Assembly (NCBI GenBank): GCA_019695375.1
Contig: JAIBAC010000010.1
Span: forward strand, 1 to 40,079
Length of the DNA stretch: 40,079 nt
Direction: 5' to 3'
Source: Acidimicrobiia bacterium
GTDB lineage: Bacteria > Actinomycetota > Acidimicrobiia > UBA2766
In this document: positions 16,578 through 24,428 of the stretch, one piece after another
Numbering within the stretch: the stretch's first letter is position 1
Layout of the letters: every line of letters starts with the position of its first letter
Translations under genes and position numbers: made by a program
Notes under the pieces: model-generated
Seen by the model: only the letters and a program-made list of their open reading frames with translations
Told to the model about the DNA's origin: nothing
Databases searched by the model: none

Positions 16578-17446
16578 GCCAGCGCCGTCCGACGGAAGCC
16601 GAGATCCGCGACGCCCGGCGTCTGCTGGGTGTCGGCCCCGGCGCGGCCGAGGCGACGATCCTCAAGGCGTGGCGCGCCGCTGTGCGCCGCAACCACCCTG
16701 ATGCCGCATCGGAGTCGGACCGCGCCAGAGCGGAGGCCGTTTGCAGCCGCATCAACGCCGCCAAGGACCTCCTCCTCGAGCACCCTGGCGCCACCCCGGC
16801 CGGCAACGGTGCCGGAACTGCGTCGCGCAGCAACGGCAACGGGCGTGGTCCCGCGACACCTGCAACGCGGACGACCTCGGCGAACACCAGCGCGAGCCGG
16901 CGGCGGCAGACTGCGAGCGGAGCCGGCAGCGGTGCCTACGTCCCGACCGGCGTCGGCGCGGCCGGTGATCTCGCACCGCCGCGAACCGGCCTCCTCCTCG
17001 CGTTCCTGGTGATGGGCGTGCTGGCGTTGCTCGCGATCCTGGCGATGACCACCCACGATGACGACAGCACCCAGAGCTCGCGGATCGGTGGTACGCCGCC
17101 GGGGGCGGCGACGGCGGTCGCGTCCGGGTCCGTCGCCGCCACCCCGAGCGAGGCGATGGGGGTGCTCATGAGCGCCGCTGCGAGCCGGCCTGATGGTCTG
17201 GACGGAGTCGTCTCGCCCGCGACGCGCCTCGCCGACGTCCGCGACATCGTCACGCGGATCGCCGCGCTCGAACCCGGAGCGCGCGATCTTGCTCGCAGCA
17301 CGACCCGCTGTGACGCCTTCCAGCCCGGCATCTCCGACCGTGCCGCGTGCGCGGTCGACGCTCCGGAGGACCTGCTGCCTCACCCCGTCGAGATGCGCCG
17401 CGTCGACGGCACATGGCGCGTCCTGGGGTACCTCCCCGGCCGCTGA
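16574..17446 (+). CDS. Membrane-anchored J-domain protein 2 with extracytoplasmic C-terminal domain
   Basis: A 290-residue paralogue of the preceding protein. The J domain (about 8-70) reads ARRLLGVGPGAAEATILKAWR, HPD at 41-43 and INAAKDLLLEH. A Gly/Asn/Ser/Thr-rich linker leads to a membrane helix (about 139-158). Unlike its neighbour it has a further domain of about 120 residues after the helix, with two cysteines (TTRCDAF and RAACAVD), probably outside the membrane and possibly disulfide-linked. The TTG start overlaps the upstream stop. The upstream part of the open frame is a shadow of the first J-domain gene. A cytoplasmic J domain coupled to an external domain suggests signalling or secretion coupling, but this is inference. 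Confidence 0.8.
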   Translation: MSQRRPTEAEIRDARRLLGVGPGAAEATILKAWRAAVRRNHPDAASESDRARAEAVCSRINAAKDLLLEHPGATPAGNGAGTASRSNGNGRGPATPATRTTSANTSASRRRQTASGAGSGAYVPTGVGAAGDLAPPRTGLLLAFLVMGVLALLAILAMTTHDDDSTQSSRIGGTPPGAATAVASGSVAATPSEAMGVLMSAAASRPDGLDGVVSPATRLADVRDIVTRIAALEPGARDLARSTTRCDAFQPGISDRAACAVDAPEDLLPHPVEMRRVDGTWRVLGYLPGR

Positions 17447-17534
17447 CCGCCCGAGCAGACCTGCGCTGCTCGCAAACCCCGGGGGCTGGGGACTATCACT
17501 CGGGCCTGACCGGTTGCCGCCTCAGGAGATCCCG

Positions 17535-18785
17535 ATGGCTACAGGCCTGGTGAGCCCAGGTGCCCTGTTCTCCAGCGCCCGCGCATGGGCAGACATGGAC
17601 GCCTGGCACGACCAGGTGGCCGAGCTGCGTCGGAAGCAGGGATCTGTGCTCGTCGCAGACGAGGGCTACGAGCCGTACCTCGTGCTGTTGCGCCACGCCG
17701 ACGTCTTCGCCGTCTCGCGCGACAACACGCACTGGCTCAACACCGCGCGCTCGGTGCTGGGCCCCGACGCGGAATGGCAGCAGCTCCTCGCCTCCGGTAT
17801 GCCGCCTCCTGCGACCCTCGTTCACCTCGACGGCGACGCCCACCGCGACCACCGGGCGGTCACGAGCCCCTGGTTCAAGCCGGCATCGGTCGGGCGCAGG
17901 CAGCCGCGCATCGACGAGCTCGCACGGCAGTTCGTGGACCGCATGCGGGACCTCGGTGGCGAGTGCGACTTCGCGCGGGACATCGCGCAGCCCTACACCC
18001 TGCGCGTGATCATGGACATCTACGGCGTTCCTGAGGAGGACGAGCCGTTGATGCTCGATCTCACGCAGGGCATCTTCGGCGCCGGCGACCCCGAGTACAT
18101 CGGCGACGCCGAGGATCCGCTGGCGCGCGTGGGCAGCGCCGTGATGACCTTCGTGCAGTACTTCAACACGATGACAGCCGACCGCCGCGAGTGCCCTCGT
18201 GACGACCTCGCCACCGTCATCGCCAACGGCGAGATCGACGGCTGCCCGATGGGTGATGTCGAGAGGCTCTGGTACTACATAATCGTGGCCACCGCCGGAC
18301 ACGACACGACCTCGTTCGCGCTGGCGGGCGGTATGGATGCCCTCCTGCGCGACCCGTCACAGATCGAGGCGCTGCGTGCCGACCCCGACCTCGTCGTGAA
18401 CGCCACCGACGAGATCATCCGCTGGACGTCGCCCGTGCGCCACTTCATGAGATACGCGGCCGCCGACACCGAGGTCGCCGGCCACCCCGTCCGCAAGGAC
18501 GGCCGGGTGCTGCTCTCGTACCCGTCGGCGAACCGCGACGAGGACGTGTTCTCGGACAGCATGCGCTTCGACATCACCAGGAAGGACGCCGAACGGCTCC
18601 TGTCCTTCGGTGTCGGCGCGCATTTCTGCCTCGGTTCGCAGTTCGCACGGCGTGAGATCCGTACGTTCCTCAGCACCCTCCTGCCGGAACTGGACCACAT
18701 CGAGCCTGCAGGGCCGCCCGAGTGGGCCGAATCCCATTTCGTGTCCGGCGTCAAGCACCTGCCCGTCAGGTACCGATTTCGCTGA
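17535..18785 (+). CDS. Cytochrome P450
   Basis: Haem-thiolate monooxygenase of the usual soluble bacterial length, 416 residues. Landmarks: I-helix ATAGHDTTS with the conserved acid/alcohol pair, K-helix E-x-x-R (EIIRW), and the haem loop FGVGAHFCLGSQFARRE with the axial ligand Cys365. The ATG has caggag 6 nt upstream. No ferredoxin or ferredoxin reductase gene is adjacent, so the redox partner must be elsewhere. Similar P450s in actinobacteria act on steroids, terpenes or fatty acids; the substrate cannot be told here. It ends in a 20-nt tail-to-tail overlap with the phosphatase gene. Confidence 0.94.
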   Translation: MATGLVSPGALFSSARAWADMDAWHDQVAELRRKQGSVLVADEGYEPYLVLLRHADVFAVSRDNTHWLNTARSVLGPDAEWQQLLASGMPPPATLVHLDGDAHRDHRAVTSPWFKPASVGRRQPRIDELARQFVDRMRDLGGECDFARDIAQPYTLRVIMDIYGVPEEDEPLMLDLTQGIFGAGDPEYIGDAEDPLARVGSAVMTFVQYFNTMTADRRECPRDDLATVIANGEIDGCPMGDVERLWYYIIVATAGHDTTSFALAGGMDALLRDPSQIEALRADPDLVVNATDEIIRWTSPVRHFMRYAAADTEVAGHPVRKDGRVLLSYPSANRDEDVFSDSMRFDITRKDAERLLSFGVGAHFCLGSQFARREIRTFLSTLLPELDHIEPAGPPEWAESHFVSGVKHLPVRYRFR

Positions 18786-19581
18786 GGAGTTCCGCGAGGG
18801 CTTCGACGAGAGCCGGCGGGCCCGCGACGAGGCCGACATCGCGTTCGCGGGCCGGCGCCGGGCTCGCTCCCGATGCCAGCGCCGTGCTGGTACCGCCGGC
18901 CTCGGTCACCAGCAGCCGTCCCGCGGCGACGTCCCAGATCGCGAGGCCGGTCTCGTAGTAGACGTCGAGGCGGCCCGCTGCGACGTGAGCGAGGTCGAGG
19001 GCCGCCGAACCGCCGCGGCGCACGTCGCGCACGCGAGGCAGCAGGCCCGTGAGCACGGCCGCCTGGCGTGCGCGGATCTCCGGCAGGTACGCGAACCCCG
19101 TCGCCACGAGCGACGTAGACAGCTCACGGCTTGCGGACACCGTCAGCGTCTCGCCATCGAGGCTGGCACCACCGCCCCTTCGGGCCGCGAAGACCTCACC
19201 CGTGCAGGGTTGCGCCACGACACCGGCGACCACGGCTCCCGCCATCTCAGCGGCGATGCTCACGGCCCACATCGGCTGGCCGTACAGGTAGTTCACGGTT
19301 CCGTCCAGGGGGTCGACGACCCAGCGCACAGACCCTGTGCCCTGCTGCGTCTCGCCGCTCTCCTCACCGAGGACGGTGTCCCCGGGGCGGCGGTGGCGCA
19401 GCACCTCGCCGATGGCGGCCTCCGCCAGCCGGTCGGCGTCGCTGACCGGGTCGGTCCTCGACGACTTGGTCGTCACCCCGGTCGCCGGCTTCCGGAAACG
19501 GGACAGGAGCACCGCGGCCGCCGCCGCGGCGGCCTCACGCGCCACGTCCAGGAGCTCGTCGGGATCGGCAGCGGGAGACAC
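18766..19581 (-). CDS. Inositol monophosphatase family protein (SuhB-like)
   Basis: A 271-residue magnesium-dependent sugar phosphatase of the IMPase/FIG superfamily. The metal-binding motifs are intact: GEESG (about 72-76), WVVDPLDGTVNYLYG with the Asp-x-Leu-Asp-Gly-Thr core (about 86-100), and IWDVAAG (about 212-218). Substrates in actinobacteria include inositol-1-phosphate, histidinol phosphate and fructose bisphosphate; the family cannot be narrowed from motifs alone. The GTG at 19581 is 92 nt from the divergent trpS start. Its 3' end overlaps the P450 gene by 20 nt. Confidence 0.92.
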   Translation of the reverse strand: MSPAADPDELLDVAREAAAAAAAVLLSRFRKPATGVTTKSSRTDPVSDADRLAEAAIGEVLRHRRPGDTVLGEESGETQQGTGSVRWVVDPLDGTVNYLYGQPMWAVSIAAEMAGAVVAGVVAQPCTGEVFAARRGGGASLDGETLTVSASRELSTSLVATGFAYLPEIRARQAAVLTGLLPRVRDVRRGGSAALDLAHVAAGRLDVYYETGLAIWDVAAGRLLVTEAGGTSTALASGASPAPARERDVGLVAGPPALVEALAELLSEIGT

Positions 19582-19659
19582 GCGGCCAAGACTGCCACGT
19601 ACGTGTTCCGCGGCCGCGACCGGATCAGGGAATGGCCGGGCGCGCAGGTCGGCCGCAAC

Positions 19660-19665
19660 TACGAT
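19660..19665 (+). promoter_or_regulatory. Candidate -10 element for (near-)leaderless trpS
   Basis: TACGAT fits the actinobacterial -10 consensus TAnnnT and ends 8 nt before the GTG start at 19674. There is no Shine-Dalgarno sequence in the gap, so the transcript probably starts at or beside the start codon. No clear -35 box. Confidence 0.45.
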
Positions 19666-19673
19666 CTCACAAC

Positions 19674-20702
19674 GTGGCCGACGACACCTCAGCAGTACTG
19701 ACCGACCCTGCCGCTGCGGCGGGACGGCGCGTGCTGACCGGCTACCGACCCACAGGCCGGCTGCATCTCGGCCACCTCCTCGGCAACATCCGCAGCAACG
19801 TCGCCCTGCAGGACGTCACGGAGTGCTTCTTCTTCGTAGCCGACTGGCACGCGTTGACCACCGGCTACGAGGACACCGCATCACTGGCGTCGAACGTGCG
19901 CGAGCTCGTCGCCGACCTCGTCGCCGCCGGCCTCGACCCCGAACGTTCCGTCATCTACCGCCAGAGCCAGATCCCCGCGGTTGCCGAGCTCTTCCTGTAC
20001 CTGTCGATGATCACGCCGCTCGGATGGCTGGAGCGCAACCCGACCCACAAGGAGCAGCTCCGCGAGCTGTCGACGCGCCAGATCAACACGTCCGGGAACC
20101 TGGCGTACCCGGTCTTGCAGACCGCGGACATCTCCATCGTCGACGGCGAGGTCGTCCCGGTCGGCGAGGACCAGCTCCCGCACCTCGAGATCGCGCGGGA
20201 GATCGTGCGCCGCCTCGCCCATCTCTACGGCACGTCCCTCCTCGTGGAGCCGGTGGCGCTCCTCAGCGCCGGTGCGCGCGTGCTCGGCTGGGACGGCCGG
20301 AAGATGTCGAAGTCATACGACAACGCCATCTACCTAGACGACGACCCCGGCGAGGTGCTCGACAAGGTCAAGCGATATGTGACCGACCCGGAGAAGGTGC
20401 GGCTCCACGACCCGGGGCGGCCCGAGATCTGCAGCGTGTTCGCGATGCACGAGCTGTTCACCCCTGCAGACGACGTCGAGGTCGTCGCCAAGGAGTGCCG
20501 CGCGGGAGACCGCGGCTGTGTGGCGTGCAAGGCCGAGCTCGCGGGCAACATCTCGCTCGAGATCGAGCCGATCCGCGAAGCCAAGACGTCGCTGATGCAG
20601 CGTCCTGAGGCGGTCGACGAGATCGTCGCAGCCGGAGCCGGCGTCGCCCGCCCCGTCGCGGCGCACACGCTCGAACGCGTGCGCGAGGGGATCAAGCTGT
20701 GA
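19674..20702 (+). CDS. trpS: Tryptophanyl-tRNA synthetase
   Basis: Class I aminoacyl-tRNA synthetase that charges tRNA-Trp, 342 residues as usual for the bacterial form. The HIGH signature appears as HLGH in RLHLGHLLGN (about 30-39) and the second signature as KMSKS. Family-specific blocks include NTSGNLAYPVLQTADI and VPVGEDQLPHLE. The GTG at 19674 follows a TAnnnT hexamer and lacks a ribosome binding site. It heads a nine-gene run; its stop overlaps the GTG of scpA (GTGA). Confidence 0.95.
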   Translation: MADDTSAVLTDPAAAAGRRVLTGYRPTGRLHLGHLLGNIRSNVALQDVTECFFFVADWHALTTGYEDTASLASNVRELVADLVAAGLDPERSVIYRQSQIPAVAELFLYLSMITPLGWLERNPTHKEQLRELSTRQINTSGNLAYPVLQTADISIVDGEVVPVGEDQLPHLEIAREIVRRLAHLYGTSLLVEPVALLSAGARVLGWDGRKMSKSYDNAIYLDDDPGEVLDKVKRYVTDPEKVRLHDPGRPEICSVFAMHELFTPADDVEVVAKECRAGDRGCVACKAELAGNISLEIEPIREAKTSLMQRPEAVDEIVAAGAGVARPVAAHTLERVREGIKL

Positions 20703-21577
20703 CAACGACGATGCACGGCAGCGGGACGGGGCACGCGCGGCCGGCCACACCGGCGCCCGGCGATCCGCTCTTCGTCGACCTCTCCGCGTACTCGGGGCCG
20801 ATCGAAGTGCTCCTCGAGCTGATCAGCCGGCGCAAGCTCGAGATCGACGAGATCAGCGTCGCCGCGGTCGTTGACGACTTCGTGTCGCTCGTCGACTCGA
20901 TGCCGGACATGCCGCTCGAGCCGGCGAGCCGGTTCCTGCTCGTCGCCGCGACGCTGATCCACATCAAGACCAACCGCCTGCTGCCGTCGGAGCCCGACCT
21001 CGAGCTCGATGACGACCTCGGTGCTGACACCGAGCGCGACGTGCTGCTCGCACGAATCCTCGCTGCACGGACCTTCAAGGACGTCTCCGCCGTGCTGCAG
21101 GACCACCTCGACCTCGGAAGCCGCTTCGTACCGCGGGTGGCTCAGGCGGAGACCTCGCACCGCAACGTCGCGCCCGATCTCCTCCGGCAGGTGAGTGCCG
21201 ACGACCTCGCGCGTGTGGCCGCCCGCGTCCTGGCTGGGCGGCCCCCGGAACGGATCGACCTCAGCCACGTGACCGCCGTCAAGGTGTCCGTCGGCCAGGC
21301 AGTCGGCCAGATCTGCGACCACCTCGTCGTGAGCCGCAACGCCACGTTCCGTGAGCTGTGCCGCGGCCGCAGCATCGTCGATGCGGTGGTGCGCTTCCTC
21401 GCGGTCCTCGAGCTCTTGAAGGCCGGCTTCGTGACGGCCGAGCAGCAGGGCTGCTTCGACGACATCGATCTGACCTGGATCGCGCCACCAGGGCTCACGC
21501 GGCCGGCTTCGGCCATCGAGGAGTACGAGAGCCCTCCTGAGCAGGACGCCGAGCACACGTCGGAGATCGCGTCATGA
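20699..21577 (+). CDS. scpA: Segregation and condensation protein A
   Basis: Kleisin subunit of the SMC-ScpAB condensin complex that organises and segregates the chromosome. The 292-residue product contains the kleisin N-terminal helical domain (YSGPIEVLLELISRRKLEI, about 26-44, the canonical GPLDLLLxLI-x-x-x-K-hydrophobic-Asp motif) and the C-terminal winged helix (TFRELCRGRSIVDAVVRFLAVLELLK), with an acidic variable middle. GTG start overlapping trpS; the stop overlaps scpB (ATGA). Confidence 0.95.
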   Translation: MTTTMHGSGTGHARPATPAPGDPLFVDLSAYSGPIEVLLELISRRKLEIDEISVAAVVDDFVSLVDSMPDMPLEPASRFLLVAATLIHIKTNRLLPSEPDLELDDDLGADTERDVLLARILAARTFKDVSAVLQDHLDLGSRFVPRVAQAETSHRNVAPDLLRQVSADDLARVAARVLAGRPPERIDLSHVTAVKVSVGQAVGQICDHLVVSRNATFRELCRGRSIVDAVVRFLAVLELLKAGFVTAEQQGCFDDIDLTWIAPPGLTRPASAIEEYESPPEQDAEHTSEIAS

Positions 21578-22218
21578 GCATGTCCGCTGAGTCGGAACGC
21601 CACCTCGAGGCGATACTGATGGTCGCCGAGGAGCCGGTCGATGCCGGCGTGCTCGCGCAGGTCCTCGAGGTGGCGGTCGACGTCGTTCGCGACGGTCTCG
21701 CGTCATTGGCGGCGCGCTACGAGGAACGCGGCCACGGCTTCTGCCTGCGCGAGGTGGCCGGCGGCTGGCGCTTCTACTCGCATCCGGACTCGGCGGCCTA
21801 CGTCCAGCGCTTCGTGCTCGAGTCGGAGAATCCACGGCTGTCGAAGGCCGCGCTCGAGACGCTCGCGATCGTGGCATACCGTCAGCCGATCAGCCGTGCG
21901 CAGGTCGCCCAGATCCGCGGCGTCAACTGCGATGCGGTCATGCGCACGCTCGTGCTCCGCGGCCTGATCGAGGTCGGCGGCACCGACGACGGCCCCGGCC
22001 AGGCGGCGCTGTACGTGACGACACCGGTGTTCCTGGAGCGCATGGGCCTGCGCGACATCGGTGAGCTGCCGCCGCTGGCGCCGTTCGTGCCAGGCCCCGA
22101 CGCCGCCGCGCGGTGGGACGAAGCCCTCGCCGACACCGAGGCCGCTGCCGCGGATCCCGACATCGCGGCCCGTGTACGCGCCAAGATCGCCGAGGCCGCC
22201 GCCGTCACGCCCACGTGA
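21574..22218 (+). CDS. scpB: Segregation and condensation protein B
   Basis: Partner of ScpA in the SMC complex; 214 residues. Two winged-helix domains are visible, with the conserved HLEAILMVAEEPV at the start and the strongly conserved LSKAALETLAIVAYRQPISRAQVAQIRGVN (the key part of the second domain, spanning about residues 90-118). The C-terminal tail is Ala/Glu-rich. The ATG overlaps the scpA stop and its own stop overlaps the rluB start, so ScpA and ScpB are translationally coupled. Confidence 0.95.
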   Translation: MSMSAESERHLEAILMVAEEPVDAGVLAQVLEVAVDVVRDGLASLAARYEERGHGFCLREVAGGWRFYSHPDSAAYVQRFVLESENPRLSKAALETLAIVAYRQPISRAQVAQIRGVNCDAVMRTLVLRGLIEVGGTDDGPGQAALYVTTPVFLERMGLRDIGELPPLAPFVPGPDAAARWDEALADTEAAAADPDIAARVRAKIAEAAAVTPT

Positions 22219-22952
22219 ACGGCGCCCCCCAGCGCGAACGCCTCCAGAAGCTGCTCGCTCAGGCCGGCTTCGGGTCGCGTCGTGCCTGCGAGGACTTGAT
22301 CGGTGCGGGTCGGGTACGCGTCGGCGAGCGGGTTGCCGGTCTCGGCGATCGTGCCGACCCTGCCGCCGATCCCGTCTTCGTCGACGGGATCCGGGTCCGC
22401 TTCGGCACACGCTCCGTCGTCTACCTGCTCAACAAGCCACGCGGAGTCCTGTCGGCGGTACGTGACGATCGGGGCCGCCCTGTCGTGACCGACTACGTCC
22501 CGGCCGAGCCACGGGTGTTCCCTGTCGGGCGACTCGATCGCGACACCGAGGGGCTGTTGCTGCTGACCAACGACGGTGACCTTGCCCAGCGGCTCAGCCA
22601 TCCGTCCCACGGAGTCCCCAAGACCTACGTCGCGACCGTGAGCGGGGCCCTCGGCGACCGCGCGCTGAAGGCCCTGCGCGCAGGGGTGGATCTCGACGAC
22701 GGACCCGCCAGCGCGCGGCGTGTGCGGGTTCTGGGGCGCCGCAAAGGCTCGACCCTCGTCGAGATCACGATCTCGATGGGCCGCAACCGGATCGTACGCC
22801 GCATGTTCGATGCGGTCGGTCATCCGGTGCAGCGCCTCGCCCGCACCGCGATCGGCACCCTGCGCGACCCCGACCTCGCACCGGGCGACCACCGCCGCTT
22901 GACGGCACCGGAGGTCGCGGCTGTCGAGGGGATGTCAAGAGGAGGCCACTAG
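22215..22952 (+). CDS. rluB: 23S rRNA pseudouridine synthase, RluB family
   Basis: Pseudouridine synthase of the RsuA/RluB/RluE/RluF group, 245 residues. An N-terminal S4 RNA-binding domain (RLQKLLAQAGFGSRRACEDLI, about 8-28) is followed by the catalytic domain with NKPRGVLS and the catalytic Asp in GRLDRDTEGLLLLTNDG. RluB modifies 23S rRNA near position 2605 in E. coli; this specificity is assigned from the scpAB neighbourhood and could differ. The GTG overlaps the scpB stop (GTGA). The open frame upstream of 22215 is a shadow of scpB. Confidence 0.92.
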   Translation: MNGAPQRERLQKLLAQAGFGSRRACEDLIGAGRVRVGERVAGLGDRADPAADPVFVDGIRVRFGTRSVVYLLNKPRGVLSAVRDDRGRPVVTDYVPAEPRVFPVGRLDRDTEGLLLLTNDGDLAQRLSHPSHGVPKTYVATVSGALGDRALKALRAGVDLDDGPASARRVRVLGRRKGSTLVEITISMGRNRIVRRMFDAVGHPVQRLARTAIGTLRDPDLAPGDHRRLTAPEVAAVEGMSRGGH

Positions 22953-22955
22953 TGT
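22950..22955 (+). promoter_or_regulatory. Candidate internal -10 element before aroH
   Basis: TAGTGT overlaps the rluB stop codon and ends 7 nt before the aroH ATG, the distance expected for a leaderless transcript. The only ggagg nearby (22940-22944) is too far from the ATG to be an efficient ribosome binding site, which favours this reading. Confidence 0.35.
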
Positions 22956-22962
22956 TGCGCAG

Positions 22963-23334
22963 ATGCCGGTGGCAGCAATCCGGGGAGCCACGACACTCGA
23001 CTCCGACACCCGCGACGAGGTCGTCGCGCGCACTCAGGAGCTCGTCAAGCGCGTGATGGACGTCAACGAGCTCGAACCTGACGACGTGATCTCGATGCTG
23101 TTCACGGCGAGCCAGGACGTGCGGTCGGAGTTCCCTGCAGCGGCTGTGCGGGCCCTCGGCTTCGGTGACGTGCCGCTGCTGTGCGCGCTCGAGCTCGCCG
23201 TCGAAGGCTCGATGCCGTGCTGCATAAGGCTCATGATGCACGTCGAGGGTGAGCGCGACCGGCGTTCGTACTCCCACGTCTACCTCCATGGCGCCGTCGC
23301 CCTGCGCCCCGATCTCGTCGCCGGAGGCGGATGA
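22963..23334 (+). CDS. aroH: Chorismate mutase, AroH type
   Basis: Monofunctional chorismate mutase of the trimeric AroH fold, converting chorismate to prephenate for Phe/Tyr synthesis. The 123-residue length and motifs match Bacillus AroH: IRGATTLDSDT with the active-site Arg at residue 7, VISMLFTASQD, EFPAAAVR, CCIRLMMHVE and HVYLHGAVALRPDL. It is followed by tyrA with a 4-nt overlap (ATGA), so product and next enzyme are encoded side by side. Confidence 0.95.
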   Translation: MPVAAIRGATTLDSDTRDEVVARTQELVKRVMDVNELEPDDVISMLFTASQDVRSEFPAAAVRALGFGDVPLLCALELAVEGSMPCCIRLMMHVEGERDRRSYSHVYLHGAVALRPDLVAGGG

Positions 23335-24428
23335 AGCCCACGAGGGTCGCTGTCGTGGGATGCGGGCTGATCGGCGGATCGCTCGCACTCGCGCTCGCCG
23401 CCAGCGACGATCACGAGGTCGTCGCGGTCCACGACTCCGACTCCGCCAGCGCCGAAGCAGCGGTCGCCGCAGGGGCAGCATCACGGGCGGCGTCGAGCGT
23501 CGCCGACGCCGCCCGCGACGCCGACGTGGTCGTCGTCGGCGTCGACGTGTCGCGCATCGCCGAGACGGTCTGCGCGGCGCTCGACGCGTCCGGGCCGCAA
23601 ACGGTCGTCACCGACGTCGGCAGCGTGAAAGGCCCCGTGGTGGCAGCGGTCGAGTCTGCGCGGCCCGACAGCGCGGCACGCTACTGCGGCGGTCATCCGA
23701 TGGCGGGATCGGAGCGCCACGGCTTCGAGGCGGCCGACAGCGGTCTGTTCCGCAATGCCATCTGGGTCTTGACCCCGACGCCGACGACCGTGGACGCCGC
23801 TATCACGTGCGCGACCCGACTCGCCTCCGCGGCGGGAGCCGCGCCGCTCGCCCTCGCACCTCACGTTCACGACGACACGGTCGCGGTCGTCAGCCACGTC
23901 CCCCACGTCGCCGCCGCGGCGCTGATGAACGTCGCGCAGAGTCGCGCAGGCGACGCGCCGGTCCTACGCCTCGCCGCCGGTGGATTCCGCGACGTGACCC
24001 GCATCGCCGCAGGCAGCCCGCGCGTGTGGGAGGACATCCTGGCGGAGAACTCGGCAGCGATCCGCGACGCCCTCGACGCATACATCGACGGCCTCACCGC
24101 CATCCGCGCCGACCTCCACGACCGCGCGGCGCTGCGCGCGACGCTGGAGTCCGCGAGCCGCTCGCGCCGTGCGCTGCCGATCCCGGAGGTGGCCGCCGAT
24201 CTCGTGAGCCTCGTCGTCCCCATCAGCGACCGCCCCGGCGCCTTCGCCGAGATCGCCAACGCTCTCGGTGCGGTCGGTGTGAACATCGTCGACGTAGAAC
24301 TGCGCCACTCTGCCGAAGGCGGACGCGGCCTCTTGCAGGTCACCCTCGCCGCCGAGGCGGCCACCGCAGCCGTGACCGCCCTCGCCGACCGCGGGTTCAC
24401 CGCACACACCGAGGACGAGCAGTGGTGA
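23331..24428 (+). CDS. tyrA: Prephenate dehydrogenase with C-terminal ACT domain
   Basis: Oxidative decarboxylation of prephenate to 4-hydroxyphenylpyruvate in tyrosine synthesis. The 365-residue product has an N-terminal Rossmann motif VVGCGLIGGS (8-17), TDVGSVKG, the conserved GGHPMAGSERHGFE block, HDDTVAVVSHVPHVAAAAL with the catalytic histidine region, and GGFRDVTRIA. A C-terminal ACT domain (about 285-360, starting VVPISDRPGAFAEIANAL) implies allosteric feedback, probably by tyrosine. It overlaps both neighbours by 4 nt. Confidence 0.95.
   Translation: MKPTRVAVVGCGLIGGSLALALAASDDHEVVAVHDSDSASAEAAVAAGAASRAASSVADAARDADVVVVGVDVSRIAETVCAALDASGPQTVVTDVGSVKGPVVAAVESARPDSAARYCGGHPMAGSERHGFEAADSGLFRNAIWVLTPTPTTVDAAITCATRLASAAGAAPLALAPHVHDDTVAVVSHVPHVAAAALMNVAQSRAGDAPVLRLAAGGFRDVTRIAAGSPRVWEDILAENSAAIRDALDAYIDGLTAIRADLHDRAALRATLESASRSRRALPIPEVAADLVSLVVPISDRPGAFAEIANALGAVGVNIVDVELRHSAEGGRGLLQVTLAAEAATAAVTALADRGFTAHTEDEQW

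Noticed and set aside
19582-19673. T-box or tryptophan attenuator before trpS
   Set aside because: The gap is only 92 nt, has no T-box sequence or Trp-rich leader peptide, and the promoter-like box abuts the start codon.
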